DNA of 64,000 nt from an uncultured Parabacteroides sp. (GCF_905196875.1 NZ_CAJJWO010000004.1:1-64000), one strand, 5' to 3'. Shown: positions 36,643 through 45,648, numbered from the stretch's first letter. Made by a program: numbers and translations. The notes: generated by a model from the sequence alone, not told the origin.

Positions 36643-36673
36643 CAAATTTAGATATTCTTTTTTTACCAACAAT
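36643..36673 (-). promoter_or_regulatory. Promoter inside the invertible element, facing left
   Basis: Minus strand: ATTG, exactly 19 bases, TAAATTTG, matching TTTG-N19-TANNTTTG except at one position. Predicted start near 36636, so the transcript crosses the left repeat. Other TANNTTTG-like boxes on the same strand (36726-36733, 36738-36745, 36758-36765) lack a -33 box. Confidence 0.65.
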
Positions 36674-36789
36674 CCTTTTATCATTTTTTTTATCATTCCT
36701 ATCTTATTTCTTATCAACTGAATAGCAAACATAGTACCAAATATAAGGTTTTGATTACAAATATAAATATGATAAAAAACAGTGACTAA

Positions 36790-36814
36790 AAAAAAGGATC
36801 GTTTTCTCTAGTCA
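36790..36814. repeat. Right 25-bp inverted repeat of the invertible promoter
   Basis: Perfect reverse complement of 36610-36634. Ends 77 bases upstream of the S-layer-like ATG; the stretch between has no promoter of its own. Confidence 0.85.
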
Positions 36815-36891
36815 TTTGGTAAAAAGGACATTCAAAACATCGAACAAGAACTATTTCATTAACACTATTATTAATATTAAAATTTAGATTT

Positions 36892-39800
36892 ATGAACAAA
36901 AAGATTTCTACGTTTTTGGCCGGTAGCTTACTGGCCGTATGTGTAGGCGCGGTTCAGGCTCAGGATGTAGATCCGGCACCAGTAGTACCTGCATTATGTG
37001 GTGCTCCTGCCGGTTTAACCGGTGCCTCTTTCGAAGCAAAGGAGAGTGTGAACGAAAAATTGTATTACTTTATACAAGATGCCGATGGTAATTATCTATA
37101 CTTGGATAATTCGAATACTGCTTTTCAAGCACAATTAGTTGATGATCTTACGAGCTTGGAAGAAATTAATCAGGCTTTGTGGAGTATCAAACCTCAGATT
37201 TCCGAAGATGGTGGTACAACTCGTTTCTGCCTGGTGAACAAAGCAACAGGTCTTTTCTTCTCTTTTGATCCGGCTAATGCAACTAAGACAACTGAAGTTA
37301 CAGAAGAGTCTACCTATATTGGTGGTGCCTATCCTAACTGGAAATGGTTTGAAAGCAAATATGCTGGTGAAGATTTTGAAACAGAAACTCCACTGAGCAT
37401 TGTTTTCTCAAATGCAGACTCTACAATGATTTTGGGATCTAAAAATGATGGCGTATATGCTTACAAATATGCTAACGATAAGACTCCTGCTGTAGATGCA
37501 TTGGAATTGAAACTTGTAAAAGCTGGTACTTATGTTTTGAGTGCTGAAGACTTGAATACAAAGACCAATACTAAGAATGTTGCCTATATGCAGCTTGACT
37601 TTGGCAGTGATGCAAAAGAAAATAATATTTTTGCTACTCCGTTGCAGGCTCAACAGCTTAAAGTAAGGTCTTCTGCTTCCAGCGGTTATGATTTTGTCTA
37701 CAACATTGATGAATCAAAAGGCTTTGCAGAAGGTTTCACGAAAGATGTTGATGACGATTATGTTATCCTGAGTACATTGGAAAATGATCAGGTTTCTAAT
37801 AAATACCTGCATGTCGATACTTCTTATTTTGCAAGTGCCGGTGCTACTTATAAAATGTATAATAAGATAAGCACAACAGATAAAGCGGCTTCATTAGTTA
37901 CTCGTCAATGCTTTAAGCAGATCGCCAAAGGTCTTCCTTTGGATGCTTTCCGTTTCAAATTTACAAAGAACCTAGCTAACGACTCAATCTGGGTACAAGC
38001 TATGGTTGAAGCTGTAGAAATGGATAGAAATGCCGATGAACCTACTGTTTATAATAATGCTGATAATGGCGCTTATACTTCATGGAGCTATGCTAACACT
38101 CTGGATACTGAAGCTGAAAAGGTATGGCCTGCTATTGATGCTAATACTGCAGCAGATGTTCAGAATGGTGCTGGTGAAAACCTTATCCTGTCTCATTGTA
38201 AACTGGTTGATGAACAGCAAAAAGTTATCACTTTCTATTCTTGCGATGGCAACAGAACAAAGAACTTGGTTAATTTACTGGCTTACGATGGTATAAGCAA
38301 GGATTATACAACTCTTCCGGAAGGTATTTACAAAGTATATGTAAAATCTACTGATAATAAATATTTCAAACCTTATGTTGGTTTGTATGCTTCTAACAGC
38401 TTATGTGGTGAATTTAATTTCTCAGAAGTTGTTAAACAAGACGTTGAGCACATGCCGACTTACCAGTGGGTAGTTGAGAAAGTGATTAAGAATGGAACTA
38501 TGGCTTCTGTTAGCCCGGTTAAGATTATGAACCGTGAATTTGGAAATGGTTTTGGTTTTTACAATGAAGGTATCCATCAGTTCGTTAAAAGAGAAGGTTT
38601 AGCAGCAAATGAATATTACTATAACGGTATGGTATTCGTCTTTAACTTGATCGATCCGACTACTGAATATGGTTATTTCAATGAAAATACAACAGCTGAT
38701 ATTGCCGAACAAAAAACTTACAATCTTACTTATCTGAGTGGTTTGGCTGCTGAAGGTGCTAACTTGCAGGTAGGTTTGGATACTACCAGCGACAATGTTG
38801 TACTGACTGTAGGTCAGGAAGGTGTTGCTTTCTCTTTGGTTCCTGTAAATTCAGATAACGAAGAAAAGTATGTAGCTGAAAAGTATGGTTATGCAAATGA
38901 CCTGAAGAAAGTAGCTTACAAACTGGAAGTTGAAAACTCAAGCGTACTGACTGACTCTGAAAAGAGATTCGTTACAGCTCATTATTATGGAGGTAGCGTG
39001 AAATATATTCTGGCAAAGAGAGCTGATGCTACTATCTTCTATCTGAAAGAACAGAACTGTGTGGATGGCACACATTATTATGCATTGATTGAAGCTGATG
39101 CTCCGGTACCGAATTCTTTGAAATCTGCTCCTCTGATCGAATCATATAAAGTTGGTGTAGACGATGTTACTGCCCAATTAATACAGGAATGTTTATGTTG
39201 TAATTATGGTGATTTGAATTGCCGTACATCTTCATTTGCTTTGACAGAAGATACTACTCCTTTGTATCGTCGTCTGGGTAAGACTTTAGAAACAGATGAA
39301 TTGAAGGATATGGATCTTAATGTTGCTAAAATTTTCCGTGTTAACTCTACTGCTAAGGAATATCTGTATGAAGATGCAAACTCTGTATATTCTAAGGATA
39401 AAGGTATCAACTTCCTGGGTATAGAAGGTAAAGGTGACGCTGCAAAAGCTGCTATGACTATCGATACAGCTTATGTACGTAAGAATACAACAATGCCTCA
39501 GTACATGTTCGTAATGGGTGCAGTTCGCCATGAAGCCGGTTGGAATTGTCCGTTCGATGAAGAACACAATACGGATGCATGGAAAGAAGCTAATGGTGTA
39601 GACCATTGTCCGCACGCTGTTCAGACAGAAGCTTATACAACAGGTCGTTACCTGGTTAACTTTGCAGACTCTGTTGCTTTGCCTAAGGGCGCTGGTAAAG
39701 ATTATATCTGGAACTCAAGATATACACGTTTAGGTTTTGTAGATGCAAAACATATTGGCGATACTCTGGTAATCTATCGTAACGGTCAGGTTAGCCACTT

Positions 39801-40347
39801 GTCTGGTGATTCTATCTTCTTGGGTGATAACAAACATAACCAGGAAACACTGGCTTTGTCTGCTGCTACTTCAAAAGGTGATTCTATCCACGCTACTCAT
39901 AAGAATGGTATCAAGAATGCTGTATTTGCATTACGTCTGGTAAATACCGATGCTGCTGACTTCCTGATCGAAACAGAAGGCGACAAGAAAATCCCGAGTG
40001 CAGGCGAAGGTGCTTGGGTAGCTGTTAAGAACGGTGTACCTGTAGTTGCTAACTATACTTCTTATGAAGATGCTATCCGTGATGCTGAAATCTTCAACAT
40101 CGAGGCAACTGACGAAACTCCGACTTCAAACGATGCTATTTCTGCTTCTGAAGTATCTGTAGTTGCTACTAACGGTGCAGTTATCATCAATGGTGCTCAG
40201 GGTAAGAAGGTTACTATCAGCAACGTTCTTGGTCAGGCAATCGCAAATACAGTGATCTCTTCTGACAATGCAACTATCGCTACTCCTGCCGGTGTAGTTG
40301 TAGTAGCTGTTGAAGGTGAAGCTGCTGTTAAAGCAATTGTAAAATAA
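36892..40347 (+). CDS. Large S-layer-like surface protein with Por-secretion-like C-terminal domain (DUF6383-like)
   Basis: 1151 residues. Signal peptide of about 23 residues (MNKKISTFLAGSLLAVCVGA, cut near VQAQ). The body is beta-rich with no catalytic motif I recognise; a recurring theme is short NYLYLDNS / KYLHVDTS / EYLYEDANS segments. The C-terminal 80 residues (after a linker with TDETPTSNDAISASEV) run VVATNGAVIINGAQG, VTISNVLGQ, a GVVVVAVEGE strand and final KAIVK, resembling a type IX secretion C-terminal signal. Family assignment to Parabacteroides S-layer-like glycoproteins is from memory of that family and from the invertible promoter. Codons favour T- and A-ending forms (GCT, GAA, AAA) far more than neighbours, as in a very abundant protein. 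Confidence 0.75.
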   Translation: MNKKISTFLAGSLLAVCVGAVQAQDVDPAPVVPALCGAPAGLTGASFEAKESVNEKLYYFIQDADGNYLYLDNSNTAFQAQLVDDLTSLEEINQALWSIKPQISEDGGTTRFCLVNKATGLFFSFDPANATKTTEVTEESTYIGGAYPNWKWFESKYAGEDFETETPLSIVFSNADSTMILGSKNDGVYAYKYANDKTPAVDALELKLVKAGTYVLSAEDLNTKTNTKNVAYMQLDFGSDAKENNIFATPLQAQQLKVRSSASSGYDFVYNIDESKGFAEGFTKDVDDDYVILSTLENDQVSNKYLHVDTSYFASAGATYKMYNKISTTDKAASLVTRQCFKQIAKGLPLDAFRFKFTKNLANDSIWVQAMVEAVEMDRNADEPTVYNNADNGAYTSWSYANTLDTEAEKVWPAIDANTAADVQNGAGENLILSHCKLVDEQQKVITFYSCDGNRTKNLVNLLAYDGISKDYTTLPEGIYKVYVKSTDNKYFKPYVGLYASNSLCGEFNFSEVVKQDVEHMPTYQWVVEKVIKNGTMASVSPVKIMNREFGNGFGFYNEGIHQFVKREGLAANEYYYNGMVFVFNLIDPTTEYGYFNENTTADIAEQKTYNLTYLSGLAAEGANLQVGLDTTSDNVVLTVGQEGVAFSLVPVNSDNEEKYVAEKYGYANDLKKVAYKLEVENSSVLTDSEKRFVTAHYYGGSVKYILAKRADATIFYLKEQNCVDGTHYYALIEADAPVPNSLKSAPLIESYKVGVDDVTAQLIQECLCCNYGDLNCRTSSFALTEDTTPLYRRLGKTLETDELKDMDLNVAKIFRVNSTAKEYLYEDANSVYSKDKGINFLGIEGKGDAAKAAMTIDTAYVRKNTTMPQYMFVMGAVRHEAGWNCPFDEEHNTDAWKEANGVDHCPHAVQTEAYTTGRYLVNFADSVALPKGAGKDYIWNSRYTRLGFVDAKHIGDTLVIYRNGQVSHLSGDSIFLGDNKHNQETLALSAATSKGDSIHATHKNGIKNAVFALRLVNTDAADFLIETEGDKKIPSAGEGAWVAVKNGVPVVANYTSYEDAIRDAEIFNIEATDETPTSNDAISASEVSVVATNGAVIINGAQGKKVTISNVLGQAIANTVISSDNATIATPAGVVVVAVEGEAAVKAIVK

Positions 40348-40392
40348 TTTGTAATCAAAATAATTCTAAAATTACCGCTACGCGGTTGTCAG

Positions 40393-40420
40393 GTATAGAC
40401 GTTGCAAGCAACGTCTATAC
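40393..40420. repeat. 28-bp perfect palindromic hairpin GTATAGACGTTGC...
   Basis: Thirteen paired bases each side of a central AA; no run of T follows. Same length and GTA/TAC ends as 5103-5130. It lies 45 bases after the S-layer-like gene, next to a smaller ACCGC-TAC-GCGGT hairpin (40374-40386). Confidence 0.65.
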
Positions 40421-40530
40421 TTCAACCAATTACCCCGCGATGGGCGAACAAGTGGCCGTATTAATACTAAAGTAATAAAATAAAGTTCATCTGTCAGTAC
40501 CCCTGTGAAGAGGGAACATGGATAAAAAAC

Positions 40531-40562
40531 AAAGCCCCTGCAGGATTTCCTGCAGGGGCTTT
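40531..40562. terminator. Strong bidirectional terminator
   Basis: AAAGCCCCTGCAGGA and TCCTGCAGGGGCTTT pair perfectly (short loop TT), with A-rich and T-rich edges on both sides. Serves the S-layer-like gene from the left and the chromate transporter operon from the right. Confidence 0.9.
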
Positions 40563-40599
40563 CGTTATAGAGAACTATATATCAAATACAGTAATTTTC

Positions 40600-41151
40600 T
40601 TACCAATACAGTATCAGACCAGCTATCCCTGCCAGGAAAATCATCAAAATCGGATGGACTTTGAACTTCCAGGTGAGGATAAAGGCGGCACCGAAGATCA
40701 GGAAGCTTTTGTAGTCGATGAAGTTTTCTTTGTTCATCAACATTAATGCCGCGGCGGCTATCAGTCCGACTGTTGCGGGGCGCAGGCCTGTGAAAGCGGC
40801 AACGACGTATTTGTTGTTCTTGAATTTGGCAAAGAAATAGGAGATCACCAATACCAGAATGAATGAGGGCAGGCAGACTGCGAATGTAGTCAGGCATGAA
40901 CCCAGAACAGCCATCGCGGGTGAGTATCCCGCGTTATGAATGGCCGTGTAACCGATATAAGTGGCACTGTTGATACCGATCGGGCCCGGCGTCATCTGGG
41001 AGATAGCTACAATGTCCGTGAATTCCTGTAAAGAAATCCATTTGTAACGGTCTACCACATCTGCCTGTATCAGTGAAAGCATGGCATATCCGCCACCAAA
41101 ACCGAAGATCCCGATCTTCAGATAAACGTAAAGTAACTGTAACCAAATCAT
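40600..41151 (-). CDS. Chromate transporter, short-chain subunit
   Basis: 183 residues, about six membrane segments, one CHR domain. Motifs: KIGIFGFGGGYAMLSLIQADVVDRYKWIS (family FGGGYAM), DIVAISQMTPGPIGINSATYIGY (PGP) and FTGLRPATVGLIAAAA. Short-chain CHR proteins occur as tandem pairs that make one antiparallel transporter; the partner is one base upstream. The family exports chromate; the true substrate in gut Bacteroidota is uncertain. Confidence 0.88.
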   Translation of the reverse strand: MIWLQLLYVYLKIGIFGFGGGYAMLSLIQADVVDRYKWISLQEFTDIVAISQMTPGPIGINSATYIGYTAIHNAGYSPAMAVLGSCLTTFAVCLPSFILVLVISYFFAKFKNNKYVVAAFTGLRPATVGLIAAAALMLMNKENFIDYKSFLIFGAAFILTWKFKVHPILMIFLAGIAGLILYW

Positions 41152-41152
41152 A

Positions 41153-41683
41153 TCAATTCTTCTTTATCTTTAAACCATACACTAACCCTCCTGCAATAGC
41201 GACCAGGATAATCCATACCGGTGAGACGCCTCCCATCCAGATAAGCAATGCGGCAACGACAGGAATCAACATCGAAACGTAAGTCAGTTTGATGGAACGT
41301 GCCGTAGTGATACAGGGTACGGCTATCAATGCTACGACAGCCGGGCGCAGACCTTTGAATATCTTTTCCACCCATTCATTATCCTGAACCTGGGTAAAGA
41401 ATGTGGCGATCAGTAGGATGATCAGGAAAGACGGCAGGATCGTCCCAAGGGCACAAACTACGCTGCCCATGCTTTTTTTCAGTTTATAACCGACAAAGAT
41501 GGAGATATTTACGGCGAAGATACCTGGTAGTGATTGTGCGACGGAGAATAGGTCGATGAAATCTTCTTTGGATAGCCAGCCGCGGTCTACTACCTCCCGT
41601 TGTATCAACGGTAACATGGCATATCCGCCGCCTATTGTCCCCACACCTATTTTCAGGAAAGTAAGAAAGAGCGTCAAATACAT
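41153..41683 (-). CDS. Chromate transporter, short-chain subunit (first of pair)
   Basis: 176 residues with the same CHR blocks as its partner: KIGVGTIGGGYAMLPLIQREVVDRGWLS, DLFSVAQSLPGIFAVNISIFVGY and FKGLRPAVVALIAVP. Where the partner has PGPIGIN this one has PGIFAVN, the usual difference between the two members of a pair. It is followed after one base by the second subunit, so the two are translated together. A -7 box lies 30 bases upstream, in the gap after the EnvC-like gene. Confidence 0.88.
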   Translation of the reverse strand: MYLTLFLTFLKIGVGTIGGGYAMLPLIQREVVDRGWLSKEDFIDLFSVAQSLPGIFAVNISIFVGYKLKKSMGSVVCALGTILPSFLIILLIATFFTQVQDNEWVEKIFKGLRPAVVALIAVPCITTARSIKLTYVSMLIPVVAALLIWMGGVSPVWIILVAIAGGLVYGLKIKKN

Positions 41684-41712
41684 AATTAATTATCCCTTTA
41701 AAAGTAGGTGAC

Positions 41713-41720
41713 AAAGATAG
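41713..41720 (-). promoter_or_regulatory. -7 box for the chromate transporter pair
   Basis: Minus strand TATCTTTG, full match to TANNTTTG, 29 bases before the ATG at 41683. The -33 region has only CTGG at 20 bases, so support is partial. Confidence 0.4.
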
Positions 41721-41730
41721 GGAATAATTT

Positions 41731-43044
41731 TTAGTCCAGCCAGGGTGTGGGATTGAGTTTCGTTTTCTCTTTCCAAAGCTGGAAATGAAGGATGGTTGCG
41801 TTTCCGGCCTCCGTATCGGTGAATATCTTACCGATGGCCTGGCGGGTGCTGACCTTGTCGCCGGCCTTTACGTATACCTGGCTCAGGTTACTGTAAACGG
41901 TCAGGTAGTTACCGTGGCGGACGATCACTGAATTGTTATAGCCGGGGACTACGAATACGCGGGTTACTTCACCGTTGAATATCGCACGGGCATCGGTTCC
42001 CGGTGTAGTCTGAATATCGATACCGCTGTTGTTGGTACGGACGTATTTCAGTTCTGAATGCTGTTGTTCGCCAAAGGTTCCGACAATAGTGTAACGCCCT
42101 GATATGGGGAACGGCAGGCGTCCGCGGTTGCTTGCGAAATCGTCGGACAGTTTCTTTTCAGCCTTAGTCATAGCATAACCTCCTTTAGTATCGGCTACGC
42201 GTTCTTCCTGTATAGGTTCTTGCACAGGCTGTTCTTTTCCTTCGGCTTTTGCCTTGGCATTGGCCTTTTCACGGGCACGGCGTTCACGTTCGCGGGCTGC
42301 TTTTGCTTCGGCTTCGGCACGAGCTATTTCTTCGGCGATCTGTTGTTCGATCTGGCGATTCAAGGCGTTGGCCTGTTGTTGCTTTTTCCGGAGTTCGTCT
42401 TTCAGTTGTTTTTGTTTCTTGTTGAGTTCCTGTACCTCTACTTTCTGGCTACTTTCTTCGGTTTGAAGCTTTTGGCTTTCCTGTTCGCGGGTTCCTAACA
42501 AAGCATTCTTTTCGGCACGGGTCTTTTCCAGTTCCCGTTGTTTCAGGTTGATCTCGGTTTGCTTGTCGATGATCTCGGTGGCCTGGTGTTTCTGCCAGTC
42601 GGAGTATTCGCGCAGGTAACGCATGCGACGCATGGACTGGGCGAAATTGTCGGCAGAGAGGATGAACAGTAGTTTGTCTTGCGAACTGCGGCGTTTATAC
42701 AGGCTTTGTGCTGATTTACCGTAGTTGGTACGTTTCTCGCCCAATTCTTTTTCCAGCTTGTTGATCTCGCGGCGGGCGGCAGCGATCTGGTTGTCAATCT
42801 CGCCGACTTCCTGGTTCAATAAGCTGATTACTTTCTTACGGGAAAGAATCTGCTGTGAGAGCAAGTTCAGGCGGTTGAGGGAGTTTTGGGCTGTCTGGGT
42901 AGTCTCTTTCAGTAACTGGTTTGTCATTTCAATTTCAGCCAGCGCTTTCTTACGCTGCTCTTCAAGCTGTCTCACCCGTGCAGACTTCTGGCCGAAGGCG
43001 GTCAGGGCAGATAACGTGAATATGACAATCCAAATATACTTCAT
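41731..43044 (-). CDS. EnvC-like murein hydrolase activator (coiled coil + degenerate LytM/M23)
   Basis: 437 residues with a signal peptide (about 1-18). A coiled coil runs from about 22 to 250 (many Gln, Lys, Glu; QKKALAEIEMTNQLLKETTQ), then a KAKAEG-rich linker and a C-terminal LytM/M23 domain (about 310-437, PISGRYTIVGTFGEQQHSEL). The zinc ligands of active M23 enzymes are altered: the first His position reads NNSGIDI and the HxH motif reads LHFQL. This fits EnvC, which activates cell-division amidases rather than cutting peptidoglycan itself. Two bases after the DUF4292 gene, last of the long operon. Confidence 0.88.
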   Translation of the reverse strand: MKYIWIVIFTLSALTAFGQKSARVRQLEEQRKKALAEIEMTNQLLKETTQTAQNSLNRLNLLSQQILSRKKVISLLNQEVGEIDNQIAAARREINKLEKELGEKRTNYGKSAQSLYKRRSSQDKLLFILSADNFAQSMRRMRYLREYSDWQKHQATEIIDKQTEINLKQRELEKTRAEKNALLGTREQESQKLQTEESSQKVEVQELNKKQKQLKDELRKKQQQANALNRQIEQQIAEEIARAEAEAKAARERERRAREKANAKAKAEGKEQPVQEPIQEERVADTKGGYAMTKAEKKLSDDFASNRGRLPFPISGRYTIVGTFGEQQHSELKYVRTNNSGIDIQTTPGTDARAIFNGEVTRVFVVPGYNNSVIVRHGNYLTVYSNLSQVYVKAGDKVSTRQAIGKIFTDTEAGNATILHFQLWKEKTKLNPTPWLD

Positions 43045-43046
43045 CT

Positions 43047-43892
43047 CTATTTCTGACTGTTACTGATTGATTTTATGATTTGTGCAAAGGTAATACGATT
43101 ATATTTATCAGGAATCGAAAACTCCATATTAACCGGCACATTTGTCTGTATGCGGGAGAAACGGAAAGCGATACCTCCTTGTGACGAGCCGTTTGACAAT
43201 ACATTTACATCCATCAATTGTGGAAACGGTTGTCCGTCCGTCACTCGGAAATCGGCATAGTCCCATTGCAGGGCGTATTGTTCGGATGGATCTGTAATGT
43301 AGGTGGAAAGCAGCTTTTCTTCGCCGTCGGCAAAGAAGGTGTAGAGCAATCCGATAGCATCTTTTACCTTGATCTCTGCTTTGTCCCCGTCCTGGTTAAG
43401 CTTGAAGCGTTTGAATTCCTTCGGTTCGATCTCCTGATGGCCGGGCAGGAATATACGGTTGGTAAACAACGCCTGCAGGTTATAGAAATTAAACTCGATT
43501 GGGGTTTGTCCTTTCAGGTCGGCATAACGTTCGGCTACATAGCGTTTGTTCATCCGGTCGATTACCTTGATGCTGTCCACGGTGAACTCGGCACGGAATA
43601 CCTCTATCCCCAGAAAAGGCTGTACGGATAACTGGAAGGCACTGTCGCGCACCATCTTCAGGTCGACACGTGAGCTCATGTTGTTCTTCGACATTTTAAG
43701 CTCTGCATTCAGTCGGGCCGTCAGCGTATTGAACTGAAAAGCATGTTCTTCCATCAGTTCGAAGAATTCGTTATGCGCCTTGGCACCTCCCGATACGACT
43801 GTACCGATCTTCTTTGAAGATTTACAGCCTGAAAGGAATACAATGCAACATAAAATGATACCCAGGGCTATACGTTCTCGTGTTTTATTCAT
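43047..43892 (-). CDS. DUF4292 lipoprotein (LolA/LolB-like fold expected)
   Basis: 281 residues with a lipobox (VFLSGC). The pattern KMSKNNMSSRVDLKMVRDSAFQLSVQPFLGIEVFRAEFT, IDRMNKRYV and FNFYNLQALFTNRIFLPG is that of DUF4292, a Bacteroidota outer-membrane-associated lipoprotein family whose fold is like lipoprotein carriers. Exact role is unknown to me. The TPR gene upstream overlaps its start by eight bases and the EnvC-like gene follows after two, a conserved-looking trio of envelope genes. Confidence 0.82.
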   Translation of the reverse strand: MNKTRERIALGIILCCIVFLSGCKSSKKIGTVVSGGAKAHNEFFELMEEHAFQFNTLTARLNAELKMSKNNMSSRVDLKMVRDSAFQLSVQPFLGIEVFRAEFTVDSIKVIDRMNKRYVAERYADLKGQTPIEFNFYNLQALFTNRIFLPGHQEIEPKEFKRFKLNQDGDKAEIKVKDAIGLLYTFFADGEEKLLSTYITDPSEQYALQWDYADFRVTDGQPFPQLMDVNVLSNGSSQGGIAFRFSRIQTNVPVNMEFSIPDKYNRITFAQIIKSISNSQK

Positions 43893-45648
43893 TCTTGACC
43901 TCCTCTTCGATATATTTACCTTCGATTATCTTGCGGTCGAGTACTTCGCTTTCCTTACCCAGTTCGCGGGCTTTTTTCCACTGTTCGACGGCTTTATCTT
44001 TATCTCCTGTCATATAAAGGATGTCGCCATAATGGTCTACCAGTTCGGCGCTCTTTGTCTTATCTTTCTCCAGGGCACTTTCGATGTATATCTTGGCGAG
44101 GGTGTAGTTGCCCTGCACGAAGAATATCCAGGCGTAGGTGTCGAGATAAGTGGCATTGTCCGGTTCGAGCTTGATACACTGTGCACTCATGCGTTCCGCC
44201 TTTTTCAGATCTTTCTTGTCGAGGGAAAGGAAGTAGGCGTAATTGTTGAGGACGACGATATTGTTTTCGTTGTACTTCAATGCTTCGTCGTATGCTTTAT
44301 AGGTCTGATCTAACTGTTTCATCTGGTAGTAGATGTCGCCGATCTGACCGTAAAAGTCCGATTTCAGGCGCGGATTCTCCGCTGGGATGATGTCGATGCC
44401 GGCATAGTAAGTGTTCAGGGCTTCCTGGTATTTCTCCTGCTGGTAATAAGCAATACCCAGGTAGAAGTAATATTCGGGAGCGTCCGGGAACAGTTCCTGA
44501 CATTTGGTACAGATACGGATCACTTCGGGTATATCTTCCGCTTTCAACGACATGTTGAGAAGCTGTTGCCAGGCTCCGGCGTTTTCGGGTTCCATTTCGG
44601 TAATAAGCTGGAACTGGAAGCGTGCTTCGTCGGTCTTTCCCTGCGACAACAGGAGGCCACCGTACATCTGTTTCAGTTCGGTGTCTTCCGGGTGCTGTTC
44701 CAGCAAAGTCTGGAAGAGAGCGTTGGAACTGTCGGTATCTTTCTGTGTTTGTTGCAGCCGGAGGATATAACGGGAGAGAATGCCGACTTTGGTGTCTACA
44801 TCCAGTTTCTCGTTCACCAGGGCGGTATGTATCTGTTCTTCAGCCGCCTCTTTATTGCCGGTTGCTTCGTAGTAGTTTGCCATGGATACGATGTAGTAAG
44901 GGTTCCCCGGATCGATCTGGTGCGCTTTGTCATAGTAAGAGCGGGCCTTTATCGTATCGTTCTTTTCCAGGTGAAGATCACCCAGGATAATCTGATATCG
45001 GGCTTCCATCGGGTATTTGGCAGCCAGCTTCTCTATCTCCTTGAAGGCAGCATCTGACTGTTCCAACGAATTGTAGAGCTTGTACTTTTGCATGGAAAGG
45101 GCTTCATTCATACCTATCGACGATTCGAGGGCATTGTAGGCGTCGATGGCTTCCCCGATCTCGCCTTCCTGGGTCAGGGCTTCCGCCAGGTAATAGTTGA
45201 GTTCCGGTTTGCCAGGATAGGCTTTGAGCAGTTTCTCGTATTCTTCGGCGGCTTCTCCGTACATGCCGAGGTTGCGGGAGATAGTAGCCAGTGCCATGCG
45301 GTAGGTGAAATTGTCGGCGCTGTTGGCAACGGCGCGCTTCAGCATATCGACTGCTTTTTCGGGACGGTTCAACTGTATGTAGAATGACGAGAGCTCGTAC
45401 AATATCGGGGATGCGGTAGAATCGATTGCGAGACAGTGATTAAATGCATCGAAGGCAGCATCGAATTTTCCGGCAGTCTTAAGGTTCAACCCTTCGAAGA
45501 AGAAGTAGTCGAATTTCCTCTGTTCGGCTGCGTTTAGCTCGTTCACTTTGGAGGGAGTGTCTTTCTTTACTTCTCCGGCATGCAACGGACGAATGCCCAT
45601 AAACAGAAGGAGTGAAAAGAGTATCCCATATATTAATTGTTTCAACAT
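43885..45648 (-). CDS. Exported tetratricopeptide-repeat protein
   Basis: 587 residues from ATG 45648 (MLKQLIYGILFSLLLFMGIR); an ATG 63 bases farther up would put charged residues before the signal peptide. After cleavage near LHA, about 12 TPR-like helical pairs fill the protein, for example FDYFFFEGLNLKTAGKFDAAFDAFNHCLAID, PELNYYLAEALTQEGEIGEAIDAYNAL and PEYYFYLGIAYYQQEKYQEALNTYYAGI. Such proteins are periplasmic scaffolds. The position before DUF4292 and EnvC-like genes points to the cell envelope. Its leader contains the tandem hairpin array 45694-45808. Confidence 0.85.
   Translation of the reverse strand: MLKQLIYGILFSLLLFMGIRPLHAGEVKKDTPSKVNELNAAEQRKFDYFFFEGLNLKTAGKFDAAFDAFNHCLAIDSTASPILYELSSFYIQLNRPEKAVDMLKRAVANSADNFTYRMALATISRNLGMYGEAAEEYEKLLKAYPGKPELNYYLAEALTQEGEIGEAIDAYNALESSIGMNEALSMQKYKLYNSLEQSDAAFKEIEKLAAKYPMEARYQIILGDLHLEKNDTIKARSYYDKAHQIDPGNPYYIVSMANYYEATGNKEAAEEQIHTALVNEKLDVDTKVGILSRYILRLQQTQKDTDSSNALFQTLLEQHPEDTELKQMYGGLLLSQGKTDEARFQFQLITEMEPENAGAWQQLLNMSLKAEDIPEVIRICTKCQELFPDAPEYYFYLGIAYYQQEKYQEALNTYYAGIDIIPAENPRLKSDFYGQIGDIYYQMKQLDQTYKAYDEALKYNENNIVVLNNYAYFLSLDKKDLKKAERMSAQCIKLEPDNATYLDTYAWIFFVQGNYTLAKIYIESALEKDKTKSAELVDHYGDILYMTGDKDKAVEQWKKARELGKESEVLDRKIIEGKYIEEEVKNE

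Larger units (their letters stand above)
36610..36814. promoter_or_regulatory. Invertible promoter element (phase switch) upstream of the S-layer-like gene
   Basis: 205 bp: two perfect 25-bp inverted repeats around a 155-bp AT-rich spacer without any reading frame. The spacer carries one near-consensus promoter, which faces left here, away from the gene at 36892. This is the layout of the invertible promoters of intestinal Bacteroidales, and invertible-promoter control of S-layer-like glycoproteins has been described in Parabacteroides distasonis. No recombinase gene is in the window, so a distant invertase must act. Inversion would place the -7 box at 36774-36781, giving a leader of about 100 bases. 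Confidence 0.8.
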
